A stretch of DNA of 5,242 nt from Steroidobacteraceae bacterium. Its GTDB lineage: Bacteria; Pseudomonadota; Gammaproteobacteria; Steroidobacterales; Steroidobacteraceae. Location: positions 1 through 5,242 of the forward strand of contig JALRHE010000011.1 of assembly GCA_023253235.1 (NCBI GenBank), read 5' to 3'. Shown piece by piece: positions 1-5,183 of the stretch. The notes beneath the pieces were generated by a model. It saw only the letters and a program-made list of their open reading frames with translations, did not search any database and was not told where the DNA came from. The translations under genes were made by a program, and so were the position numbers. Each line of letters begins with the position of its first letter. The stretch's first letter is position 1.

Positions 1-1150
1 CGTCATGCACGTCCATGCCGAGCCAGTGCCCCGTGCGATGCATGTAGAACCGACGATATTCCTGCGATTTGATCAGCGACGGGACGCGACCCTTGAGCAA
101 ACCGAGTTTCACCATGCCCGCGGTCAACACCTCGATGGCGACCTCGTGCGGGCGGTTCCAGTCGTTGCCGACTCGAACTGCGTCGATTGCCGCCAAGTTC
201 GCTTCGAGCACCACCTCGTAGGCTGCACGCTGGGCGTCCGTGAAGCGCCCGTTCACCGGGAAGGTGCGCGTGATGTCGGACGCGTAAGTCTGGTATTCGC
301 AACCCGCATCGATGAGCAACAGATCGCCGTCGTTCAAGACGGAATCGTTCTCACGGTAGTGCAGGATGCAACCATTGGCGCCACCGCCCACGATGGGCAG
401 ATACGAGATGTCGGCGCGCCACCTTGCGAACTCGTGACGCAGTTCAGCCTCGACCTCGTACTCGAAACGGCCGGGGCGACAAAAACGCATCGCACGCACA
501 TGGGCCAGGGCGGCAATCCGCGCCGCCTCACGCATGCGTTCGATTTCGCCACGGCTCTTGAAGAGACGCATTTCGTTGAGCACATGCTCGAGCGCCACCA
601 TCTCGTGAGGCGCATGACGACCCTGCTTGGCCTCGGCACGCAGACGATTCACCCAACCAACGACCCGCTGATCGAACTCGCGGTCGTGCCCGACCGAGTA
701 GTAGAGCTTGCTTCGACCTTCGAGCAAGCCTGGCAGAATTTCGTCGATATCGTCGATCGGGAAAGCATCGTCGGCACCGTAATCGCGCCGAGCGCCGACC
801 GGGCCGGCACGACGACCGTCCCAGGTCTCGCGCGCCGGATCTCGATCGCGTACGAACAAGAGATACTCGCCCTGCGGACGACCGGGAATCAGCACGGCCA
901 CCGACTCGGGCTCACCGAAGCCCGTCAGATAATGGAAATAGCTGTCCTGGCGATAGGCGAACTCGACGTCGTTGTTGCGCATCGGTACCGGTGCAGCCGC
1001 GACGATCGCAATCGCGTCGCGCCCCATCGTCTTCATGAACTGACGGCGGCGACGCGCAAATTCATCCCGCCCGAGCGGCGGTAACGCGCCGGTCGAGCCG
1101 AGTGCGGCCACCTTGGTGGCCGGCTTGCTAGTGGAGCGAGACCGGACCAT
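1..1150 (-). CDS. pepP: Xaa-Pro aminopeptidase PepP (aminopeptidase P II), C-terminus cut off by the window edge
   Basis: Cytoplasmic metallopeptidase of family M24B that removes an N-terminal residue preceding proline, using a two-metal centre. I read 383 codons without a stop, against about 440 in E. coli. The N-terminal AMP_N domain spans roughly residues 28-160 (the segment EFAYRQDSYFHYLTGFGEPE is typical). The catalytic pita-bread domain follows. Visible metal ligands are Asp281 (LLLIDAG) and Asp292 (SDITRTFP), then His375 (TGHWLGMDVHD); His382 lies in DVHD. The two later glutamate ligands fall outside the window. I chose the ATG at 1150, which overlaps ygfB by 23 bases and has GGAGG about 11 bases upstream. 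It gives about 22 residues more than E. coli PepP, rich in Ser, Thr, Ala and Lys, so a downstream start such as the GTG at codon 14 is possible. The ygfB-pepP order is conserved in gammaproteobacteria, usually with ubiH downstream, which would lie left of base 1. Confidence 0.95.
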   Translation of the reverse strand, partial: MVRSRSTSKPATKVAALGSTGALPPLGRDEFARRRRQFMKTMGRDAIAIVAAAPVPMRNNDVEFAYRQDSYFHYLTGFGEPESVAVLIPGRPQGEYLLFVRDRDPARETWDGRRAGPVGARRDYGADDAFPIDDIDEILPGLLEGRSKLYYSVGHDREFDQRVVGWVNRLRAEAKQGRHAPHEMVALEHVLNEMRLFKSRGEIERMREAARIAALAHVRAMRFCRPGRFEYEVEAELRHEFARWRADISYLPIVGGGANGCILHYRENDSVLNDGDLLLIDAGCEYQTYASDITRTFPVNGRFTDAQRAAYEVVLEANLAAIDAVRVGNDWNRPHEVAIEVLTAGMVKLGLLKGRVPSLIKSQEYRRFYMHRTGHWLGMDVHD

Positions 1151-1697
1151 CAGGTGCACTGCCTCCGGTGGTCGCATCGCGAAACGGCGCGAGCTCGTCG
1201 AACAACAACTGCACGCCCACACGAACGAACTCGATCAGCTCTGCGAGCGCATCCTCGTTGCTATCGGCCGACTCGGCCTCATCGACACTCAGCTGGGTGA
1301 TCGCCGTGAGGTCCCGAACGAGCTCACCCACCTCGGGCGAGAGCGCATCGATATCGGGTATCGGCGTAGAACCGAGCCCATACAGAAAGCCCTGGCACCA
1401 CTCGCCGAGCGCGGCCGCGCGCTCATCGAGCGGGCGATCGTCCTCGGGCAGCAGCATGGCGAACTCCATCTGGCCGTTGCCAAGCACGTGTCGCGTCCAC
1501 TCGAAAACCGCATGCATATCGCCTTCGGCGGCACCGGCGACGCCTTCGGGAAACACTTCGCGCAGCCAGTCTTGCAAGGCGACGGCGTTGCTGGCGCACA
1601 GAGCGCCGGTCAAGGTGCCGTGCGCTTCCGGCAGATCGGTCAGGGCTCGCGATTCGTCGAGTCGGCTCTCGATCGTCCGGTAATCAGGTTGGCTCAT
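1128..1697 (-). CDS. ygfB: YgfB/YecA-family protein (UPF0149)
   Basis: A 189-residue member of the UPF0149 family, close to the 190-odd residues of E. coli YgfB. Its biochemical role is unsettled; in Pseudomonas aeruginosa YgfB has been linked to control of a peptidoglycan amidase and beta-lactam resistance. Family signs are the N-terminal Asp/Glu-rich helix, LTGALCASNAVALQDWLREV near residues 28-48, the WCQGFLYGLG segment near 100-110, and a late acidic run (VDEAESADSNEDALAELIEF) before a hydrophobic helix. The start at 1697 (MSQPDY) was preferred to upstream ATGs because family similarity begins there and the upstream bases are the divergent promoter region. AAGGG lies about 12 bases upstream, and a CATAAT hexamer (1704-1709, minus strand) sits just before the ATG. 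No convincing -35 goes with it, so I do not call a promoter. The stop overlaps the start of pepP, indicating co-transcription and probably translational coupling. Confidence 0.92.
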   Translation of the reverse strand: MSQPDYRTIESRLDESRALTDLPEAHGTLTGALCASNAVALQDWLREVFPEGVAGAAEGDMHAVFEWTRHVLGNGQMEFAMLLPEDDRPLDERAAALGEWCQGFLYGLGSTPIPDIDALSPEVGELVRDLTAITQLSVDEAESADSNEDALAELIEFVRVGVQLLFDELAPFRDATTGGSAPDGPVSLH

Positions 1698-1720
1698 ATT
1701 GAGATTATGCCCTTCGACCG

Positions 1721-1748
1721 TGGACACCGGTAATCGCAGGCCTATAAT
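1721..1748 (+). promoter_or_regulatory. Sigma-70 promoter for the TIGR02449-zapA unit
   Basis: TGGACA (1721-1726, five of six matches to TTGACA) and a perfect TATAAT (1743-1748) are separated by 16 bases. The -10 ends only seven bases before the ATG at 1756, so the expected start point, 7-8 bases downstream, falls on or next to the A of that ATG. The transcript would then be leaderless. The only purine-rich stretch upstream (AGG, 1738-1740) is 15 bases from the ATG and would not be transcribed. The site lies in the 58-base gap between ygfB and the rightward unit. Confidence 0.75.
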
Positions 1749-1755
1749 TTTGCTT

Positions 1756-1995
1756 ATGCAATCCACTGCAACCGATACGGCCGCCGGCCTCGACGCCGAG
1801 ATCAAACGTCTCGAGAAACAACTCGACGAGGTGCTCTCGCTGCTCGGCGCCTTGCGCGAGGAGAATCGCGCCCTGCGCCAGCGTCAGGACCACCTCGCCA
1901 CCGAGCGCGCCAACTTGCTGCAAAAAAACGAAGCGGTGCGCACTCGCGTCGAGGCGATGATCGGTCGCCTCAAGACCCTGGAGCATGGCGCATGA
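1756..1995 (+). CDS. Small coiled-coil protein, TIGR02449 type, next to zapA
   Basis: A 79-residue cytoplasmic protein, almost entirely one amphipathic helix. From about residue 14 it shows heptad-like leucines (IKRLEKQLDEVLSLLGALRE), then a stretch very rich in Arg, Glu and Gln and a closing RVEAMIGRLKTLEHGA. There is no signal peptide or membrane segment. Small coiled coils of this kind are found directly upstream of zapA in many gammaproteobacteria, and the family resembles the division factor ZapB in size and composition. A role in Z-ring assembly together with ZapA is inference from context; the family has no established function that I know of. Its stop overlaps the zapA start (ATGA, 1992-1995), so the two are translationally coupled. 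The ATG at 1756 follows a strong -10 box by seven bases with no usable ribosome binding site, suggesting leaderless translation. Confidence 0.85.
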   Translation: MQSTATDTAAGLDAEIKRLEKQLDEVLSLLGALREENRALRQRQDHLATERANLLQKNEAVRTRVEAMIGRLKTLEHGA

Positions 1996-2315
1996 GCGGC
2001 TCGGATAAAGAGTCCGCCCGGGTCAGCATTCGCATTCTCGAAAAGGAATTTCTGGTTGCCTGCCCGATGGAAGAGCGATCCGCCCTGCTCGATTCCGCCG
2101 AATACCTCAATCAGCGGATGCGCGAGATCCGCGACAGCGGCAAAGTCGTGGGTTACGACCGTATCGCCGTCATCGCGGCACTCAATCTCGCCAACGATCT
2201 GCTACGCCTGCAATCGAAGGAACAACGCAGCGAAACCGAGGCCGCATCCAAACTGCGAGCCATGCGCGAACGGATCGATGGTGCGCTCGAGCGCGATCGA
2301 CAGCTCGAGCTCTGA
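1992..2315 (+). CDS. zapA: Cell division protein ZapA
   Basis: A 107-residue ZapA homologue, normal for the family (about 100-110). ZapA binds FtsZ at midcell, bundles its filaments and links the ring to ZapB. The N-terminal globular FtsZ-binding domain covers roughly residues 8-50 (VSIRILEKEFLVACPMEER, then LLDSAEYLNQRMREIRDSGK). It is followed by the conserved helix DRIAVIAALNLANDLL (about 56-71). A charged C-terminal coiled coil (about 72-107), which forms the tetramer in characterised ZapA, completes the protein. The start ATG overlaps the stop of the small coiled-coil gene upstream, and AGCATGGCGC before it offers no strong ribosome binding site, which fits coupling. The stop codon lies inside the probable -35 region of the 6S RNA promoter. 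The zapA, 6S RNA, cyclo-ligase order is the classical gammaproteobacterial one. Confidence 0.95.
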   Translation: MSGSDKESARVSIRILEKEFLVACPMEERSALLDSAEYLNQRMREIRDSGKVVGYDRIAVIAALNLANDLLRLQSKEQRSETEAASKLRAMRERIDGALERDRQLEL

Positions 2316-2340
2316 CGACAACGCCTCTTTGGTGTACCCT
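2312..2340 (+). promoter_or_regulatory. Probable 6S RNA promoter
   Basis: CTGACG (2312-2317, four matches to the -35 consensus) and TACCCT (2335-2340, three matches to the -10) are 17 bases apart. The predicted start, about 2347, coincides with the first base of the closing stem of 6S RNA. The -35 hexamer contains the zapA stop codon. The hexamers are weak, so the assignment rests mainly on the fit with the RNA boundary. Confidence 0.45.
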
Positions 2341-2346
2341 TTCCAT

Positions 2347-2539
2347 GGCGTCACCTGCGGTGTTCGATAGTGGATCGGGTTACCTCTCGACCCTAAGTTT
2401 GAACGCCCCGGGGCATCAGGGCTTGCTGTCAGCATTGTGCATGTCCGCCTCGAGCGGAAAGCCTTACCTGGCGTAGTCCGCCCCACTTGTTGCTCTGTGT
2501 CGAGAGCAACGGTTCACACCGGCACAGGCGGGTGACGTC
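2347..2539 (+). ncRNA. ssrS: 6S RNA
   Basis: 6S RNA mimics an open promoter and binds sigma-70 RNA polymerase, shifting transcription in stationary phase. The position between zapA and the cyclo-ligase gene is the diagnostic one, and the length (about 190 bases) is usual. A closing stem pairs 2347-2355 with 2531-2539 (nine pairs, one G-U). Inside are the family-like GTGTTCG near 2360, GCATGTCCGC(N)5GCGGAAAGCC near 2440-2463 with a five-pair hairpin (2444-2448/2454-2458), and a perfect eight-pair hairpin (2489-2496/2503-2510). The segment GCATG...AAGCCTTA lines up with the same part of E. coli 6S RNA. The ends are set by the closing stem and could be off by about ten bases. As in E. coli, the RNA is probably processed from a transcript running into the cyclo-ligase gene. 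Confidence 0.88.
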
Positions 2540-2557
2540 TTCGAATTCATCGGGGGA

Positions 2558-3175
2558 GTGTTCGATTTGAGCGACCGCGTGCCGCTCGCCGCTCGCGCGG
2601 CCCTGCGACGGGAACTTCGGCGTCGCCGAGCCTTGCTGTCGCGATCGGAACGCGCAGCGGCCCATCGCCAAGTCGCACTCCACCTCTCCAGAATCGGCCG
2701 GCTCAAACCCGGCTTGCGGGTCGGCATCTACCTGCCCGTCGGCAGCGAGCTCGATACGACACCACTGCTCGCACTGCTGCGTCGACATCGGTGTCTCGCG
2801 TACTTCCCCCGAATCACCTCGGCACGAGCGCAACGGATGACGTTCGCGCCCGCGACGCCGACGCTCAGTCGCAACCGGCACGGCATTCTCGAACCGGCTG
2901 GTCACGCCCACACATCGGCGCAGGATCTAGATCTGATCCTGCTCCCGTTGGTGGGCTTCGATGCATACGGTCACCGCTTGGGCAGCGGTGCAGGTTATTA
3001 CGACCGTGCACTGGGTTTTCGCAGACGAAGACGCTGTTGGCGCGGACCGAAACTTATCGGCATCGCCTACGAATGCCAGCGAGTCGCCGCGCTCGTCGCC
3101 AGACCCACCGACATCCCGCTCGATGCGGTCATCACCGAGCGCGGAATCGAATTCTTCATTGGAGAAACAACATGA
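2558..3175 (+). CDS. fau: 5-formyltetrahydrofolate cyclo-ligase (MTHFS)
   Basis: Cytoplasmic enzyme (ygfA/fau in E. coli) that uses ATP to convert 5-formyltetrahydrofolate to 5,10-methenyltetrahydrofolate, recovering folate otherwise locked in an inhibitory form. The protein is 205 residues, slightly longer than E. coli (about 180). The N-terminal basic helix (ALRRELRRRRALLS, near 15-28) matches the family's phosphate-binding start. GIYLPVGSELDT (about 56-67) is the substrate-side motif. The signature LDLILLPLVGFDAYGHRLG runs from 124, followed by GSGAGYYDR at 142-150. The start is uncertain: GTG at 2558 is directly abutted by its G-run, while an in-frame TTG at 2567 has GGGGGAG (2552-2558) eight bases upstream and may be the true start. 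There is no ATG in either position. The gene directly follows 6S RNA, and its TGA overlaps the next ATG (ATGA). Confidence 0.93.
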   Translation: MFDLSDRVPLAARAALRRELRRRRALLSRSERAAAHRQVALHLSRIGRLKPGLRVGIYLPVGSELDTTPLLALLRRHRCLAYFPRITSARAQRMTFAPATPTLSRNRHGILEPAGHAHTSAQDLDLILLPLVGFDAYGHRLGSGAGYYDRALGFRRRRRCWRGPKLIGIAYECQRVAALVARPTDIPLDAVITERGIEFFIGETT

Positions 3176-3636
3176 AGTATTGGCTGATGAAGTCTGAACC
3201 GTCGACATTCAGCATCGACGATCTTGCCAAAGCCCCCCGCCAGACCACCTGTTGGGACGGCGTGCGCAACTACCAGGTGCGCAACATGCTGCGAGACGAG
3301 ATGGCCGTCGGCGATCTCGCCTTCATGTATCACTCGAGTTGCGATGAGCCGGGCATCGTCGGCGTGATCGAAATCGTGAAGCCGGGTTACCCCGATCACA
3401 CCGCCTTCGACCGCAAGCACGACCACTACGATGCGGCATCGAAACCCGAATCACCGCGTTGGTACATGGTCGACGTGCGTTTGAAACAGCGTTTTTCTCG
3501 AGTGATTTCGCTAGACGAGCTACGTCGCTACGAGTCGAAGCAACTGCGCGAGATGTTGATCTTGAAGCGCGGCAATCGTCTCTCGATCACACCAGTCGAT
3601 GCTTCGCATTGGAAGTTCATCATGTCGCTGCAGTGA
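3172..3636 (+). CDS. EVE domain (PUA-like) protein
   Basis: A 154-residue single-domain EVE protein, similar to bacterial relatives of human THYN1. EVE domains have a PUA-like fold with a pocket thought to bind modified bases in RNA or DNA; the cellular role of this stand-alone bacterial form is not established. Family signs are the N-terminal YWLMKSEPSTFSIDDL, then WDGVRNYQVRNMLRDEMAVGD (about 28-48), and the MYHSSCDEPGIVGVIEIVK strand pair. PRWYMVDVRL near 95-104 and the closing LSITPVDASHWKFI complete the pattern. The ATG overlaps the cyclo-ligase stop (ATGA), and GGAG (3161-3164) lies seven bases upstream, so the start is firm. It is the last gene of the TIGR02449-zapA-6S-fau unit. The same neighbour is known beside the cyclo-ligase in pseudomonads, so co-occurrence with 6S RNA and folate salvage is not unique here. 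Confidence 0.92.
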   Translation: MKYWLMKSEPSTFSIDDLAKAPRQTTCWDGVRNYQVRNMLRDEMAVGDLAFMYHSSCDEPGIVGVIEIVKPGYPDHTAFDRKHDHYDAASKPESPRWYMVDVRLKQRFSRVISLDELRRYESKQLREMLILKRGNRLSITPVDASHWKFIMSLQ

Positions 3637-3677
3637 ACAGCGACGACCACCGAGGTGTGAACGCAACGACCTGTTGC

Positions 3678-3705
3678 TTGTTTTTTGCAATCGCGTGTAT
3701 ATACT
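3678..3705 (+). promoter_or_regulatory. Probable sigma-70 promoter for the 22-residue peptide gene
   Basis: TATACT (3700-3705, five of six -10 matches) follows TTGTTT (3678-3683) at a 16-base spacing, inside an AT-rich patch that stands out from its surroundings. A start near 3712 would give a 28-base leader containing the GGAG at 3729-3732. The rest of the 103-base gap after the EVE gene shows nothing further. Confidence 0.55.
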
Positions 3706-3739
3706 CACCCTCGGACTAACCCGTAACTGGAGAAAGACA

Positions 3740-3808
3740 ATGGCTAAGGCCAAAAAGAAAGCTAAGGCGAAAGCTAAGGCTAAGAAGAAGGTCGCCAAGA
3801 AGAAGTAA
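3740..3808 (+). CDS. 22-residue lysine/alanine-rich basic peptide
   Basis: A tiny open reading frame encoding MAKAKKKAK followed by more Ala-Lys units and ending in KKKVAKKK. Apart from the start Met it uses only Ala, Lys and one Val. It is very basic and would be a helix or disordered tail with affinity for nucleic acid. It resembles the Ala/Lys repeats of bacterial histone H1-like proteins, but there is no other domain; a DNA- or RNA-binding role is inference. Support for translation: GGAG at 3729-3732 seven bases before the ATG, a plausible promoter at 3678-3705 and a strong terminator at 3869-3903, so it is its own transcription unit. Its codons are mainly AAG/AAA and GCT, unlike the GCG/GCC preference of neighbouring genes, and the DNA has a short internal repeat (GCTAAGGC-type units). 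I do not recognise a named family. Confidence 0.7.
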   Translation: MAKAKKKAKAKAKAKKKVAKKK

Positions 3809-3868
3809 GACTCTTCGTGAGTCTCGGCGAGTGGGATGAGAATCGCATTCGCTGTCTTCTGAAAGACG

Positions 3869-3903
3869 AGAAGGTGCCCGCGCAAGCGGGCATCTTCTTT
3901 TTT
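3869..3903 (+). terminator. Rho-independent terminator after the peptide gene
   Basis: A 13-pair stem (3869-3881 with 3886-3898, one G-U pair) is capped by a GCAA tetraloop of GNRA type and followed by a run of T through 3903. The 60 bases between the peptide stop and this stem hold two more small hairpins (GACTC/GAGTC at 3809-3823 and GTCTT/AAGAC at 3854-3867), giving a structured 3' end. The T-run ends 16 bases before the rpiA ATG, so rpiA must use read-through or a promoter overlapping this site; I see no clear one. Confidence 0.88.
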
Positions 3904-3919
3904 GCCCGAGGAAAATCGC

Positions 3920-4579
3920 ATGAATGACGCTGACAACGGCAAGCAAGCAGCAGCACTCGCAGCGCTGCGCTATCTCGAAGACGGCATGGTGATCGGTGTC
4001 GGCACCGGCTCGACGGTCAATCACTTCATCGATGCGCTCGCGCCCTGGCGCGATCGCCTGAAGGGCGCCGTGTCGAGTTCGGAAAGCTCAACCACCCGTT
4101 TGCGTTCGATCGGCATCGAGGTCATCGACCTCAACCGGACCGGCGATCTCGAACTCTACGTCGATGGTGCGGACGAGACCGATCGGCACCGTCGGCTCAT
4201 CAAGGGCGGCGGCGGTGCACTCACCCGCGAAAAAATCGTCGCGGCAGCATCGCGTCGCTTCGTGTGCATCGTCGATGAGAGCAAAGTGGTCGACGTGCTC
4301 GGCCGCTTTCCGCTGCCGGTCGAAGTGATTCCGATGGCACGTTCGTACGTGTCGCGTCAGATGGTGAAGCTCGGCGGCCATCCCTTGTGGCGCGAGAACG
4401 TCGTCACCGACAACGGCAACCAGATCATCGATGTGCACGGACTGACGATCCTCGATCCGGTCGCGCTCGAGAACACCATCAACGGTATTGCCGGGGTCGT
4501 TTCGGTTGGCCTGTTCGCGCGTCGCGCTGCCGATGTCGTCTTGGTCGGCGGTCCGAACGGCGTTCGCACCCTCGACTGA
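3920..4579 (+). CDS. rpiA: Ribose-5-phosphate isomerase A
   Basis: Cytoplasmic enzyme of the non-oxidative pentose phosphate pathway, interconverting ribose 5-phosphate and ribulose 5-phosphate. It has 219 residues, the same length as E. coli RpiA, and similarity is continuous to the end. Motifs: the phosphate loop GVGTGST (26-32), SSSESST (52-58), VDGADE (81-86) with active-site Asp82 and Asp85, IKGGGGALTREK (94-105) with Lys95 and the catalytic base Glu104, then FPLPVEVIPMA and VVTDNGNQIIDVHG. The ATG at 3920 has GAGG (3908-3911) eight bases upstream. A TTG at 3902 in the same frame was rejected because it lies in the T-run of the preceding terminator. The gene is single, closed by the terminator at 4604-4638. 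Nothing in the reading frame looks damaged. Confidence 0.97.
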   Translation: MNDADNGKQAAALAALRYLEDGMVIGVGTGSTVNHFIDALAPWRDRLKGAVSSSESSTTRLRSIGIEVIDLNRTGDLELYVDGADETDRHRRLIKGGGGALTREKIVAAASRRFVCIVDESKVVDVLGRFPLPVEVIPMARSYVSRQMVKLGGHPLWRENVVTDNGNQIIDVHGLTILDPVALENTINGIAGVVSVGLFARRAADVVLVGGPNGVRTLD

Positions 4580-4585
4580 TCGCAC

Positions 4586-4599
4586 TTCCGGATCCGGAA
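4586..4599. repeat. 14-bp perfect palindrome after rpiA
   Basis: TTCCGGATCCGGAA is fully self-complementary and lies between the rpiA stop and its terminator stem. It could be an extra RNA hairpin of limited stability, a protein-binding site, or chance. No function can be assigned. Confidence 0.5.
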
Positions 4600-4603
4600 A
4601 CGA

Positions 4604-4638
4604 ACAAGGCCCGCATCGCTGCGGGCCTTGTCGGTTTT
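4604..4638 (+). terminator. Rho-independent terminator of rpiA, possibly bidirectional
   Basis: ACAAGGCCCGC (4604-4614) pairs perfectly with GCGGGCCTTGT (4621-4631) around a six-base loop. CGG and TTTT follow on the plus strand. On the minus strand the same stem lies directly beyond the tRNA 3' end and is followed by a T-rich stretch (TTCGTTT), so it may also end the tRNA transcript. Confidence 0.85.
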
Positions 4639-4711
4639 GGCTGGGGGACTAGGATTCGAACCTAGGTAAACGGAGTCAGAGTCCGTTGTCCTACCGCTAG
4701 ACGATCCCCCA
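4638..4711 (-). tRNA. tRNA-Gln (anticodon CTG)
   Basis: A complete 74-base cloverleaf including an encoded CCA (4638-4640). The acceptor stem pairs TGGGGGA (4705-4711 read in reverse) with TCCCCCA (4642-4648). The D arm contains AGCGGTAGGAC. The anticodon stem ACGGA/TCCGT encloses the loop CTCTGAC, giving anticodon CTG, which reads CAG codons. The T arm CCTAGGTTCGAATCCTAG is canonical. The sequence closely resembles E. coli tRNA-Gln, with the same unusual first base U opposite A. It lies downstream of rpsI on the same strand. No direct repeat of its 3' end is visible at the phage-like junction, so I see no sign that it served as an integration site. Confidence 0.95.
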
Positions 4712-4750
4712 AAAACGGTGGCCGTGACGGCAGTCCGTGCACCTGCGCGA

Positions 4751-5110
4751 TTAGCGCTTGGAGTACTGCGGTCCGCGACGAGCCTTGCGACGACCGACCT
4801 TCTTACGCTCGACTTCGCGAGCATCGCGGGTCACGAAACCCGCCGCACGCAACGGACGGCGCAGGGTCTCATCGAATTCGATCAACGCACGGGTGATGCC
4901 CTGGCGGATCGCACCCGCCTGACCCGTGATGCCGCCGCCGGCGACCGTCACCTTCACGTCGAAACGCTCGGTCATCTCGGTCAACTCCAACGGTTGACGG
5001 ACGATCATGCGACCCGTCTCACGTCCGAAGAACACGTCGATCGGGCGATCGTTGATGGTGATCTTGCCGGAGCCGGGCTTCAGATGAACCCGGGCGGTGG
5101 AGGTCTTCTT
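4751..5110 (-). CDS. rpsI: 30S ribosomal protein S9 (uS9), N-terminus replaced at a junction
   Basis: S9 lies in the head of the small subunit, its C-terminal tail reaching the P-site tRNA. About 119 residues remain of the usual 130. Motifs are KTSTARVHLKPGSGKITIN, FFGRETGRMIVRQPLE, VAGGGITGQAGAIRQGITRA and the C-terminal AGFVTRDAREVERKKVG with the ending PQYSKR, as in functional S9, including the terminal Arg. Reading toward the N-terminus, similarity ends at the residue matching E. coli Lys13; the usual tyrosine- and GTGRR-containing start is missing. The frame continues through foreign AT-rich sequence to a TGA at 5165-5167 with no ATG, GTG or TTG start. The normal upstream partner rplM, its promoter and its ribosome binding site are also absent. 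As it stands the copy could not be expressed normally. It is either a truly disrupted gene or half of a chimeric joint. Confidence 0.95.
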   Translation of the reverse strand, partial: KKTSTARVHLKPGSGKITINDRPIDVFFGRETGRMIVRQPLELTEMTERFDVKVTVAGGGITGQAGAIRQGITRALIEFDETLRRPLRAAGFVTRDAREVERKKVGRRKARRGPQYSKR

Positions 5111-5114
5111 TTGT
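5104..5114. other. Junction between bacterial rpsI and AT-rich phage-like DNA
   Basis: GC content falls from about 61% (5041-5110) to 33% (5111-5242), protein similarity to S9 ends at 5105-5110, and the inverted repeat of the phage-like segment begins at 5112. The exact joint is uncertain by a few bases because the last readable codon (AAG for the usual Arg12) might belong to either side. No target-site duplication or terminal repeat can be judged, since only one end is in the window. Confidence 0.85.
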
Positions 5115-5121
5115 ATAAATA
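5114..5121 (+). promoter_or_regulatory. T4-type late promoter
   Basis: TATAAATA matches the T4 late consensus recognised by gp55-directed host RNA polymerase at all eight positions. Late promoters have no -35 element, and none is needed here. Initiation about six bases downstream would be near 5127. An exact octamer within 70 bases upstream of a phage-type start codon, with no coding region between, supports a real site. Confidence 0.7.
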
Positions 5122-5169
5122 AAGATGTTAGCCACGATGTTCCAGCATCTGCTAACTCTAGAAATCAAG

Positions 5170-5174
5170 AGGAG
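5170..5174 (+). promoter_or_regulatory. Ribosome binding site of the endonuclease gene
   Basis: AGGAG, within AAGAGGAGA, lies nine bases before the ATG at 5184 and fixes that start. It sits unpaired in the loop of the 12-bp inverted repeat, with only weak local pairing (GGA/TCC, 5171-5173/5178-5180). Confidence 0.75.
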
Positions 5175-5183
5175 ACTTCCAGC

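Noticed and set aside
5..1084. A long open frame on the plus strand (about 359 codons) opposite pepP
   Set aside because: The minus strand in this stretch reads as PepP with family motifs and metal ligands. The plus frame matches nothing recognisable and is the open antisense frame expected in GC-rich coding DNA.
1704..1709. CATAAT on the minus strand as the -10 of a leaderless ygfB promoter
   Set aside because: No acceptable -35 at 16-18 bases, and an AAGGG that could serve as ribosome binding site overlaps its upstream side, so the site is ambiguous.
3902..3919. Upstream TTG start for rpiA adding six residues
   Set aside because: It lies in the T-run of the preceding terminator, whereas the ATG at 3920 has a good ribosome binding site and matches the family's length.
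4638..4711. tRNA-Gln as the attachment site of an integrated element
   Set aside because: The foreign DNA begins about 400 bases away, and no copy of the tRNA 3' end occurs at the joint.
4718..5122. Open plus-strand frame running through rpsI toward the phage-like DNA
   Set aside because: It is antisense to well-conserved S9 and shows no family features; it closes at TAA bases inside the foreign segment by chance.
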